Shown here piece after piece: positions 9,294-19,335 of a DNA stretch of 47,366 bases (positions are counted from its first letter, which is position 1; the number at the start of each line of letters is the position of its first letter). The DNA is from Nevskia sp. Its GTDB lineage: Bacteria; Pseudomonadota; Gammaproteobacteria; Nevskiales; Nevskiaceae. The notes below the pieces were generated by a model. The model made no database searches, had not been told where the DNA came from, and saw only the letters and a list, made by a program, of their open reading frames with translations. The DNA lies in assembly GCF_023266035.1 (NCBI RefSeq), contig NZ_JAHFRY010000017.1, forward strand, positions 1 through 47,366, given 5' to 3'. The position numbers and the translations under genes are program-made.

Positions 9294-11039
9294 ATGAAAG
9301 TGTCATTGATCACGGCTGCGTTCACCGCAGTCATCACATCCGCAGCATTCGCTGCTGCGCCCGTCACCACACTGCCCGACTACAAGCTGGTCACCGATGC
9401 CCGGCTGACCAATCCGGAGCCAGAGAACTGGCTGCTGACCAAGGGCAATTACGAGGGCTGGAGCTACAGCAAGCTCAATCAGATCACCACCGACAACGTG
9501 GCCAAGCTGAAGCCCGTCTGGTCATCGGCCACCGGCGTCAACTCCGGCCACGAGGCGCCGGCGATCGTCAACGGCGAATACATGTTCGTGGCCACGCCGC
9601 ACAACCACGTGTTCGCCTACAACGCCAAGACCGGCAAGCCGCTGTGGCACTTCCAGCGCGAGGTGCCGGAAGGCATCGGCGCCCTGCATCGCACCAACCG
9701 CGGCGTGTCGCTGTGGAAGGACAAGGTCTATGTCGGCAGTGTCGACTGCATGCTCAGCGCGCTCGATGCCAAGACCGGCAAACTGCTCTGGGATGCGCAG
9801 GTCTGCGACTGGGAAACCGAGAGCGCCTACATCACCTCCGCACCACTGATCGTCAAGGGCAAGGTGCTGATCGGCCCGTCCGGTGGCGAGTTCGGCGTGC
9901 GCGGCTTCCTCAAGGCCTTCGATGCCGAAACCGGCAAGCTGGCCTGGACCCGTTACGCGGTGCCGGCGCCGGGCGACAAGGGCTCGGAAACCTGGCCGCA
10001 GACCGGCGAGTGGAAGGACGCCTGGAAGAAAGGTGGCGGCACCATGTGGATGCCGGGCAATTACGACTCGAAGAACGACGTCATCTACTGGGGCGTCGGC
10101 AACGGTGCGCCCTGGCTGGGCGATCAGCGTCCGGGCGACAACCTGTATCTGGCTTCGGTGCTCGCGCTCGATCCGGCCACCGGCGACATCAAGAGTCACT
10201 TCCAGTACCACTGGAATGACTCCTGGGACTGGGCCGGCATGAACGCGCCGACCCTGGTCGAGTACACCAAGAACGGCAAGAAAGTGACCGGCATGGTCAG
10301 CGCCCAGCGCAACGGCCGCATCTACTGGCTGGACCGCGACGCCAAGGGCAAGATCACCTACAACAAGTCCGAGCCCTACGTCACCAACACGGTGTTCACC
10401 AGCATTGATCCGAAGACCGGCCGCCCGACCTACAACAAGGACGCCAAGCCGCACACCAACGAAACCCACACCTACTGCCCGAGCCTCTGGGGCGGCAAGG
10501 ACTGGCCGTTCGAAGCCTACAACCCGGACACCGGGATGCTCTACATCCCGTACAACGACAACCACTGCCTGACCCTCACCGGCATGATCCAGCCAGTCAT
10601 CCCCGGCACCTGGTCAGCGGGTGTCGACATCAACAAGCTCGACCTGTCGGTGAAGAAGGGCTTCGACCACATCGGCGGCATCCAGGCCTGGGACATCAAC
10701 ACCGGCAAGGAAGTCTGGCGCGAGAAGTACCCGCATTCGTGGAACTGGGGCTCGATCCTGACCACCGCCGGCGGCGTGCTGTTCGCCGGTGGCACCAACG
10801 ACAAGATGTTCCGCGCCTACGACGCCAAGTCCGGCAAGCTGCTGTGGGAGTTCCCCACCCCGTCCGGCATCATCTCGCCGCCCAGCAGCTTCTCGATCGA
10901 CGGCAAGCAGTACATCGCCGTGGTGTCCGGCTACGGCGTCGATGCCCAGTGGATCCAGGGAAAGATGCATGGCCTGGCTGGCTGGGACGAGAAGGTTCCC
11001 GAAGGCGGCAGCGTCTGGGTGTTTGCACTCGGCAACTGA
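9294..11039 (+). CDS. Periplasmic PQQ-dependent (quinoprotein) alcohol dehydrogenase, no heme domain
   Basis: ATG 9294 after AGGAGGAG; signal peptide 'MKVSLITAAFTAVITSAAFAAA'; repeated W-motifs 'DAKTGKLLWDAQV', 'DAETGKLAWTRY', 'NTGKEVWREKYP'; 'YWGVGNGAPW', 'RPGDNLYLASVLALDPATG'. ORF track extends the frame upstream to 9024. Confidence 0.88.
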   Translation: MKVSLITAAFTAVITSAAFAAAPVTTLPDYKLVTDARLTNPEPENWLLTKGNYEGWSYSKLNQITTDNVAKLKPVWSSATGVNSGHEAPAIVNGEYMFVATPHNHVFAYNAKTGKPLWHFQREVPEGIGALHRTNRGVSLWKDKVYVGSVDCMLSALDAKTGKLLWDAQVCDWETESAYITSAPLIVKGKVLIGPSGGEFGVRGFLKAFDAETGKLAWTRYAVPAPGDKGSETWPQTGEWKDAWKKGGGTMWMPGNYDSKNDVIYWGVGNGAPWLGDQRPGDNLYLASVLALDPATGDIKSHFQYHWNDSWDWAGMNAPTLVEYTKNGKKVTGMVSAQRNGRIYWLDRDAKGKITYNKSEPYVTNTVFTSIDPKTGRPTYNKDAKPHTNETHTYCPSLWGGKDWPFEAYNPDTGMLYIPYNDNHCLTLTGMIQPVIPGTWSAGVDINKLDLSVKKGFDHIGGIQAWDINTGKEVWREKYPHSWNWGSILTTAGGVLFAGGTNDKMFRAYDAKSGKLLWEFPTPSGIISPPSSFSIDGKQYIAVVSGYGVDAQWIQGKMHGLAGWDEKVPEGGSVWVFALGN

Positions 11040-11072
11040 TCCCAGGCTCGCTTGAGCCCATCGCTTGAACGT

Positions 11073-11113
11073 CGGGCCGCCGCAGTCTTCTCTCGGGAAG
11101 GCCGGGCGGCCCG
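11073..11113. other. Stem-loop between PQQ dehydrogenase and glcG-like gene
   Basis: CGGGCCGCC (11073-11081) and GGCGGCCCG (11105-11113), perfect 9-bp arms. Confidence 0.55.
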
Positions 11114-11180
11114 ATTCGTTTCCAGCTCCGCTGCGCCAGGCAGCGGACCACATTCGCAACAACGCCTGAGGGTTTCTCTC

Positions 11181-11705
11181 ATGACTGCATCTCAATTTTT
11201 CGCGCCAGCTGCACGCAGCGCGGCCATGCTCGTCCTGCTCGCAGGAATCTGTTTCAGCGATGGCGCCAACGCGCTGGAAAGAAAGCCGGTCCTCTCGCTG
11301 GAAGCCGCCCGCAAGATCGCCGCGGGCTGCATCGCCAAGGCCATCGAGATGGGCTGGAAGATGAACATCGCCATCGTCGACAGCGGCGCGAATCCGGTCC
11401 TGTTCGAACGCATGGACGACGCCGCACTCGGCTCCATCGAACACGCCGAACTCAAGTCGGTGCATTCAGCAAAGATGGGCGGCTCCACCCGCATGTTCGG
11501 CGAGCTGACCTGGGGCAAGGACAACAAGGGCGGCGTGCTGCCGGGCCTCGCCACGCTACCCGGCTTCGTCACCTTCCCCGGCGGCCTGCCGATCAAGGCG
11601 GGTGAAGCACTGGTTGGCGGCGTCGGAGTCAGCGGCAGCATGCCGGACAACGACGAGATCTGTGCTCAGGCTGGGCTTGATGCGGCGAAGAGTCTGCTGA
11701 AGTAA
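11181..11705 (+). CDS. GlcG/HbpS-like (PF03928-type) heme-binding family protein with signal peptide
   Basis: 'LSLEAARKIAAGCIAKAIEMGWKMNIAIVDSGANPVLFERMDDA...GGLPIKAGEALVGGVGVSG' typical of the family; hydrophobic N-terminus. Confidence 0.82.
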   Translation: MTASQFFAPAARSAAMLVLLAGICFSDGANALERKPVLSLEAARKIAAGCIAKAIEMGWKMNIAIVDSGANPVLFERMDDAALGSIEHAELKSVHSAKMGGSTRMFGELTWGKDNKGGVLPGLATLPGFVTFPGGLPIKAGEALVGGVGVSGSMPDNDEICAQAGLDAAKSLLK

Positions 11706-11743
11706 ATCCGCGTCTCGACGTGAGCCCGTGTATGGCGGAAGAA

Positions 11744-11800
11744 CCGAAGGCGCATCCCGCCTTCGGTAACCCTGCAGATTGACTGCGTGGCGGGATGCGC
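11744..11800. repeat. REP-like element copy 1
   Basis: Hairpin CCGAAGGC-GCATCCC-GCCTTCGG (11744-11766) followed by 'actgcgtggcgggatgcgcg', shared with copies at 16.27 and 17.11 kb. Confidence 0.6.
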
Positions 11801-11890
11801 GATCGATATGCACGAGGTCAATGCGGCCTGATCACGACATTCATGCTCGGCGGCACGGCCTCCTGTCGATATGCCCCCGGCATTACTTTT

Positions 11891-12379
11891 TCAAAGTGGC
11901 TTGGTGTAGTCGGCCAGCGCCGGAAACACCTGCGCATCCTCAAAGAACTGGCCTTCCTCGTAGCTGCCAATGGCCGTCCGCTCGCGGATGCGCCAACCCT
12001 CGGGATGACGCGCGAGCAGGTCGTGGTAGTAGCCGCCCAGAATCCAGTTGGCGCGCGTTCCGTCCTTCAGGATCTGCACGTGCACCGCGTGCACGGTGCT
12101 GGTCGTGCGCGCGAGCTGGCCATCGCTCTCGAATTCGATGACCGGAGGCGAGACCAGATGCTGCGTCGCATAACAGCGCTCGTGGAACGACATGGCGACA
12201 TCGATGCCTGCCGACATCGAAAACTCGACGAACTGGCCCAGCAGGTAATAGTGCTGCCGGGCGTTCGGCTCGAATGCCTTAGGAAGCAATTCGCGATGCC
12301 GCTTGTGATCGTAGGCACGCGCCACCAACTGGATCGTGCGGGTAATCGCCAGTTCGTCTTCAACGCGGGTGTTCGGCAT
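11891..12379 (-). CDS. SnoaL-like / NTF2-fold protein
   Basis: 162 aa; 'ELAITRTIQLVARAYDHKRHRELLPKAFEPNARQHYYL...GGYYHDLLARHPEGWRIRERTA' pattern of SnoaL-like proteins. Confidence 0.75.
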   Translation of the reverse strand: MPNTRVEDELAITRTIQLVARAYDHKRHRELLPKAFEPNARQHYYLLGQFVEFSMSAGIDVAMSFHERCYATQHLVSPPVIEFESDGQLARTTSTVHAVHVQILKDGTRANWILGGYYHDLLARHPEGWRIRERTAIGSYEEGQFFEDAQVFPALADYTKPL

Positions 12380-12410
12380 GACAGGATTCTCCGTCCAGAG
12401 GAGCAGCGGC

Positions 12411-15017
12411 TCAGACCAGCGTCTCGGCTACGGGCGCTTTGCCTTTCACCGCGCTTTCCACCTGGAGTGATGCCAGGAACGCGGCAATCTGCTCGGTGAT
12501 CTCGGCGGCCCGCGGCACATAGCGGGACATGTAGAACACCGCGTGAACGAGTCCCTCCAGGCGATGGATCCGCACGGGAACGCCAGCCGCCTGCAGCGCA
12601 CGGCCATAGTCCTCGCCTTCGTCGCAGGTCGGATCGCACTCCGCAGACAGGATCAACGCGGGTGCAAGACCGGCCAGCGACTTCGCACGTCCCGGGGACG
12701 CCAGTGGCGAAGCTGCCTTGGCCATATCGCCGAGGTAAGCGCCCCACATGCCCAGCGCAGCGATGGTCTTCAACACCGGCCCGTTGGCGTACTCGACTCT
12801 CGAGCGCGTGTTCGCTTCAGCGTCGATGGTCGGATAGATCAGCACCTGGCCGCTCAGGGCAGGACCGCCTTCATCGCGCGCGCGCTGAGCGGCGACGGCG
12901 GCGAGCGCGCCGCCTGCACTCTCGCCCATCACGACGAGTCGCTTGGGATCGCCGCCGTGCTTGGCGATGTTTGCAGCCGTCCACTTCAGGGCCGCGAAAC
13001 TGTCGTCCGTCGCCGCCGGAAATGGCGCTTCGGGTGCCAGCCGGTAACTCGGTGCGACCACGATCGCCTGCAGATCGTCGGCCATGCAGCCGCAGACGCC
13101 GGCACACATGTCGATGCTGCCGGCGATGAAGCCGCCGCCGTGCAGATAGACGATCACCGGCAGCGGCCCTTTCGCGTTCCGGGGTCGATAGATGTAGACC
13201 GGCCGCGCGTCGGCAGGACCGGGATAGGTGGTCTCGATCCGTTCGACGGACGCCGGCACCGGCTTCTGCAGACCGATGAAGCTCTCGACCACGGCGCGTG
13301 CCTCTTCGACCGAGCAATCCTCGAGCGACTTGGTTTCCTCCATCAACATGGCGCCCACCACGAGTGCCGCACCAGCGTCGATGCGGACCATCGGTGGCAC
13401 CCGGTCCGCCGGTGCACCGTCGATGCGGAAGCCGGCATAGCCGTGGTCCACCACGTCCCTGCACATTTCGCGGTACAGCGGTGCGGAGCCAGCAAACATG
13501 AACACGCTGCGCGGCTTGCCGGGAATGTTGGCGCCCATGTACCAGGAGTTGGCGCGCGGGAACAGCGTCATGTTGAGGGTGTCGCTGACCATCTTGAACC
13601 AGGCCGTTTCCGCAGCTTCGTCGGCCTCGAAGGTCTTCGCACCCTTGTCGAGCACGTGCTGAATCGCGTTGGCCGCGAAGTCGACGTGATCCTCGATCGC
13701 CAGCGGGTTGTTGTAGAGGATGACGGCGCTGGTCGGACCGGTGATGGTGAACAGGTTGGGGAACCCGGCGCTCGCGATGCCGAGGTAGGTCCGGGGACCA
13801 TGCGCCCAGCGATCCTGCAGACGCAGTCCGTCGCGGCCCACGATGTTGAGCGCGAACAGTGCGCCGGTCACGGCGTCGAAACCGGTGGCCAGCGCGATCG
13901 CATCGAACTCGTGCTCCTTGCCGTTGATGCGGATGCCTTTCTCGGTCACTTCCTCGAGCGGCGTGGCGCGCAGGTCGACCAAGCTGACGTTTTCGCGATT
14001 GAAAGTTTCGTAGTAATCCTCTTCGACGGTCGGCCGCTTGGTTGCATAAGGATGATCCGTGGGACACAGGATCTCGGCCAGCACAGGGTTCTTGACCTTC
14101 TCGCGGATCTTCCCGCGTACGTATTCCGCCACGGTTGCGTTGGCGCGCTCGTCGGTCAGCAGGTCGCCGTAGCTCGAGACCAGCAGGTTGAAGCCGCCCC
14201 TTTCCCACAGCTCGTCGTAGCGCGCACGCCGCGTTTCCGGGCTGACCTCCAGCGCGCTGGGTGCGGGGTTCTGGTAGGGCACGCCGAGGAAGCGCAGCCG
14301 CGACTTGCCGCGCAGCTGCTGCGCGTTCTGCGCGTTCCACTGCTGCTGCTCGGGAGTGAGCTTCTTGTTGTGCATCGCTACCGCGTAGTTCGGCGTGCGC
14401 TGGAACACGGTGAGCTGCGCGGCCTGTTTGGCGATCTGCGGAATCAGCTGGATGCCGCTCGATCCGGTGCCGATGACGCCAACGCGTTTGCCGGTGAAGT
14501 CGACGCCCTCGTGCGGCCAGCTGCCGGTGAAGTACACCGGCCCCTTGTAGCGCTCGAAGCCCGGAAATTCGGCCTGCGACTTGGGCACCGTCACGTTGCC
14601 GCTGCCGGCAACGACGAAGCGCGCGGAGATGGTCTCTCCGGTGTCCGTGCTCACGGTCCAGCGCGCATCGGCTTCGCTCCAGACCATCGAGGTGACGCGC
14701 CGTCCGAACCGGAAGGAGCGGCGCAGATCGAACTTGTCCGCCACGAATTCGAGGTAACGCAGGATCTCCGGCTGACCGGCGTAGCGCTCGGACCATTGCC
14801 ACTCGCGCTGGATCTCGTCGGAGAACGAATACGAGTAGTGGACCGATTCGATGTCGCAACGCGCACCGGGATAACGGTTCCAGTACCAGGTGCCCCCCAC
14901 GCCGCCCGCGGCGTCGAGCCCGAGGACATTGAGTCCAAGATCGTCACGCAGGCGGTGGGTGGCGTACAGACCGGCGAAGCCGGCTCCGATGACGACGACG
15001 TCGAACTGCTGGTTCAT
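12411..15017 (-). CDS. Fusion: type I Baeyer-Villiger-like flavin monooxygenase (N) + HSL-type alpha/beta hydrolase (C)
   Basis: 868 aa single frame. N: 'VVIGAGFAGLYA', 'GGVGGTWYWNRYPGARCD', 'VGVIGTGSSGIQ'. C: 'LHGGGFIAGS', 'GESAGG', 'DPTCDEG', 'GLVHAVF'. SD GAGGAG before ATG. Confidence 0.92.
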   Translation of the reverse strand: MNQQFDVVVIGAGFAGLYATHRLRDDLGLNVLGLDAAGGVGGTWYWNRYPGARCDIESVHYSYSFSDEIQREWQWSERYAGQPEILRYLEFVADKFDLRRSFRFGRRVTSMVWSEADARWTVSTDTGETISARFVVAGSGNVTVPKSQAEFPGFERYKGPVYFTGSWPHEGVDFTGKRVGVIGTGSSGIQLIPQIAKQAAQLTVFQRTPNYAVAMHNKKLTPEQQQWNAQNAQQLRGKSRLRFLGVPYQNPAPSALEVSPETRRARYDELWERGGFNLLVSSYGDLLTDERANATVAEYVRGKIREKVKNPVLAEILCPTDHPYATKRPTVEEDYYETFNRENVSLVDLRATPLEEVTEKGIRINGKEHEFDAIALATGFDAVTGALFALNIVGRDGLRLQDRWAHGPRTYLGIASAGFPNLFTITGPTSAVILYNNPLAIEDHVDFAANAIQHVLDKGAKTFEADEAAETAWFKMVSDTLNMTLFPRANSWYMGANIPGKPRSVFMFAGSAPLYREMCRDVVDHGYAGFRIDGAPADRVPPMVRIDAGAALVVGAMLMEETKSLEDCSVEEARAVVESFIGLQKPVPASVERIETTYPGPADARPVYIYRPRNAKGPLPVIVYLHGGGFIAGSIDMCAGVCGCMADDLQAIVVAPSYRLAPEAPFPAATDDSFAALKWTAANIAKHGGDPKRLVVMGESAGGALAAVAAQRARDEGGPALSGQVLIYPTIDAEANTRSRVEYANGPVLKTIAALGMWGAYLGDMAKAASPLASPGRAKSLAGLAPALILSAECDPTCDEGEDYGRALQAAGVPVRIHRLEGLVHAVFYMSRYVPRAAEITEQIAAFLASLQVESAVKGKAPVAETLV

Positions 15018-15095
15018 GCTGGTCTCCTCACTCGTATGACCCGCCTCTAAGGAGCGAGCTTGAGCTTAGGATGTCCGGCAACGCTGCTCAGGACT

Positions 15096-15130
15096 TGGCA
15101 GAATCCGCAAATAACCTGGCAGATTCCGCA
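15096..15130 (+). promoter_or_regulatory. Direct repeats, candidate AraC-family operator
   Basis: TGGCAGAATCCGCA (15096-15109) and TGGCAGATTCCGCA (15117-15130), 13/14 identical, 21 bp apart, between the BVMO-esterase gene and the araC-type gene. Confidence 0.65.
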
Positions 15131-15150
15131 GGCTTCTGGAGCGCCCGAAC

Positions 15151-16191
15151 ATGGCCGGACCCTTGATCCGCAGCGTCATCCTGAGCGGCGCAGCCGAGAA
15201 GATTCGCCAGTACGGACGCAAGCCTGGTGCGATCGCCCGCAAGGCAGGCATTCCGATGGCCGCCCTGTCCGACCCGGACCTGTTGGTGAGCGGCCGCGCC
15301 GTGATGACGTTCTTCGAACTGGTGGCCGCGACCTGCCGGCGCCGAACCTTCGGCCTGGAAATGTCGGCAGGCGCCCACCTGGGCGCGGTGATCGGACCGC
15401 TGTGGGTGTTGCTGCGCAACGCGCTGACCGTCGAGCAGATGTGCGTCGACATGGCGAAGCACTTTTACCTCTACAGCAGCGCCGCGGTGATGACCTATCA
15501 GCCGACGAAATCCGGCGGCTTCCTCCACTGGTCGGCCGCCACCGGGTCCGGCGAGAGCGAAGTCCAGATGTCGGAGTTCGCGGTCGCCACGATACTCGGC
15601 GAAATCCGCATGCACGGGCCGCCGGGGTGGACGCCGCCGGGCGTGCATTTCCGGCATGAAGCGCCTGCGGACCTGCAGCTGCACCGGCGGATCTTCGGCC
15701 CCCATCTGCACTTCAACGGCGAACACAACGCCATCGAACTGGATGCCGCGATCCTGCGCCGCCCCCATTCGGCCGCCGAGCCGCATGTGCGATCCCTCGT
15801 GCACAAGGTGCTGCGCGACGACGAGGGATCCTCGGCTGCTCCGATCGAACTTCAGGTGGAGGGTTTGATCCGCGCGCTGCTGCCTTACGGATCGTGCTCC
15901 GCAGACGACGTGAGCCAAGCCCTGGGGATTTCGACGCGCACCTTGCAATTGCACTTGAACCAGGCGGGACAAAGCTTCCGCTCGATCAAGGACTCCGTTC
16001 GCGCGGATCTCGCTCAGAAATACCTGAAGCATTCCGGTCTGAACGTCACCCAGGTGGCGGCGCGACTCGGATACGGCGACCCGACCTCGCTGAGCCGTTC
16101 CTTCCGCCGCTGGCACGGCACTTCCGCGCGCAGTCAGCAACGTGTTCTGAAAATGAACGCGAAGATTCTTCCGCGACCCGCCCCGCAATGA
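15151..16191 (+). CDS. AraC family transcriptional regulator with arabinose-binding-like N-terminal domain
   Basis: 346 aa; C-terminal HTH 'DDVSQALGISTRTLQLHLNQAGQSFRSIKDSVRADLAQKYLKHSGLNVTQVAARLGYGDPTSLSRSFRRWHGTS'. Confidence 0.9.
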   Translation: MAGPLIRSVILSGAAEKIRQYGRKPGAIARKAGIPMAALSDPDLLVSGRAVMTFFELVAATCRRRTFGLEMSAGAHLGAVIGPLWVLLRNALTVEQMCVDMAKHFYLYSSAAVMTYQPTKSGGFLHWSAATGSGESEVQMSEFAVATILGEIRMHGPPGWTPPGVHFRHEAPADLQLHRRIFGPHLHFNGEHNAIELDAAILRRPHSAAEPHVRSLVHKVLRDDEGSSAAPIELQVEGLIRALLPYGSCSADDVSQALGISTRTLQLHLNQAGQSFRSIKDSVRADLAQKYLKHSGLNVTQVAARLGYGDPTSLSRSFRRWHGTSARSQQRVLKMNAKILPRPAPQ

Positions 16192-16270
16192 TCGGAGGCG
16201 ACCTGCGATGTCGCGGTCTCGAAAGGCAGCTTGCGGTCTGACGGCAATCTGTTTTCCTCAGCCAGCGCAG

Positions 16271-16298
16271 GGCGGGAAAGCCGCAGGCGCATCCCGCC
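16271..16298. repeat. REP-like element copy 2
   Basis: GGCGGGAAAGCCGCAGGCGCATCCCGCC with GGCGGGA/TCCCGCC arms; near-identical to 17111-17138. Confidence 0.65.
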
Positions 16299-16408
16299 TT
16301 GCTCGTGCTCGTTGGTCTGCCGAAGAAGGAGCCTCCGAGAAAGTGGGGGCGATTCAGGGTCGAAATCCGCCAGAATGACCGATGTCCCCCCATCCGCCGG
16401 CCACTCCG

Positions 16409-17071
16409 ATGATGACGCTCTACCACTGCATGAGCGCACGCTCGTTCCGTCCGCTATGGACACTTGAAGAATTGCAGCTGCCCTATGAACTGATCGTGCT
16501 GCCTTTTCCGCCTCGCGCGATCTCCAGGGAATACCTGGCCGTGAACTCGCTGGGGACCGTGCCCGCGTTCCGCGACGGTGAGGTATTCATGACCGAGTCG
16601 TCAGCGATCTCGCAGTACCTGGCCGATCGCAATCCCACCGGCGGGCTGTCGGTCGACAAGACCTCGCCGCACTACGGCGACTACCTCAATTTCCTTCATT
16701 TCGGCGAGGCGACGCTGACCTTCCCGCAGACGCTGATCCTGCGATACGGCCGCTTCGAGCCGAAGGATCGCCGCCAGTCGCAGATCGTCGAGGACTACAC
16801 CAAGTGGTTCCTCTCGCGGCTGCGACGCATCGGCGAAGTCGTGCGGATGCGCCCTTACATGTGCGGCAACTTGTTCACCGCCGCGGACATCTCGGTGGGC
16901 TACGCCTTGCTGCTGGCCGAGAATTTGGGCCTGCGCCCACAGTTCCCGGAGGGCGTGGGCGAATACTGGGATCGTCTGAGCGCGCGGAAAGGGTTCGTCA
17001 GCGCGATAGCTGCACAGGAGCGTGCGGCGATCGCAGCCGGAATCTCGCCCGAGTTGGTGATGAACGCCTGA
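16409..17071 (+). CDS. Glutathione S-transferase family protein
   Basis: 'MTLYHCMSARSFRPLWTLEELQLPYELIVLPFP...GTVPAFRDGEVFMTESSAISQYLADR' thioredoxin-fold GST N-domain; start could be 16382, 16409 or 16412. Confidence 0.85.
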   Translation: MMTLYHCMSARSFRPLWTLEELQLPYELIVLPFPPRAISREYLAVNSLGTVPAFRDGEVFMTESSAISQYLADRNPTGGLSVDKTSPHYGDYLNFLHFGEATLTFPQTLILRYGRFEPKDRRQSQIVEDYTKWFLSRLRRIGEVVRMRPYMCGNLFTAADISVGYALLLAENLGLRPQFPEGVGEYWDRLSARKGFVSAIAAQERAAIAAGISPELVMNA

Positions 17072-17110
17072 TCAGCAGTCAAGCCGCTGCTTCCTGCGGT
17101 CGAGCCCAAG

Positions 17111-17203
17111 GGCGGGAAAGCCGCAGGCACATCCCGCCTTCCGCAGCGATGCGAGCTACTGCGTGGCGGGATGCACGGCCATACAGCCGGCCGCTTTCCC
17201 GCC
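17111..17203. repeat. REP-like element copies 3 and 4 (paired)
   Basis: GGCGGGA...TCCCGCC at 17111-17138 and again at 17165-17203, with 'actgcgtggcgggatgc' shared with 11.78 kb. Confidence 0.65.
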
Positions 17204-17286
17204 CTACGATTCGATGACGTCTCCGCGTTCCTTACGTGCCGCAGCTAAGTACCAAGCTGTTTCAAAATACGAAACGACCGAAGCAC

Positions 17287-19275
<1,989 letters not shown>

Positions 19276-19335
19276 TGCACTCCCCTCCTGAATTCCATAG
19301 TGCCGTCATGACCTCACGGCATCTGAAGCCGCCTG

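Noticed and set aside
9294-11039. Assigning the PQQ dehydrogenase as lanthanide- or calcium-dependent
   Set aside because: I could not place the extra metal-ligand Asp with confidence without a structural alignment.
12543-15050. 835-aa plus-strand ORF antisense to the BVMO-esterase gene
   Set aside because: High-GC shadow frame: Arg/His/Gly/Asp-rich translation with no recognisable domain, while the opposite strand has clear motifs throughout.
15074-15090. Possible third AraC half-site upstream of the two direct repeats
   Set aside because: Only a few bases (GGCA...GC) match at the expected 21-bp offset.
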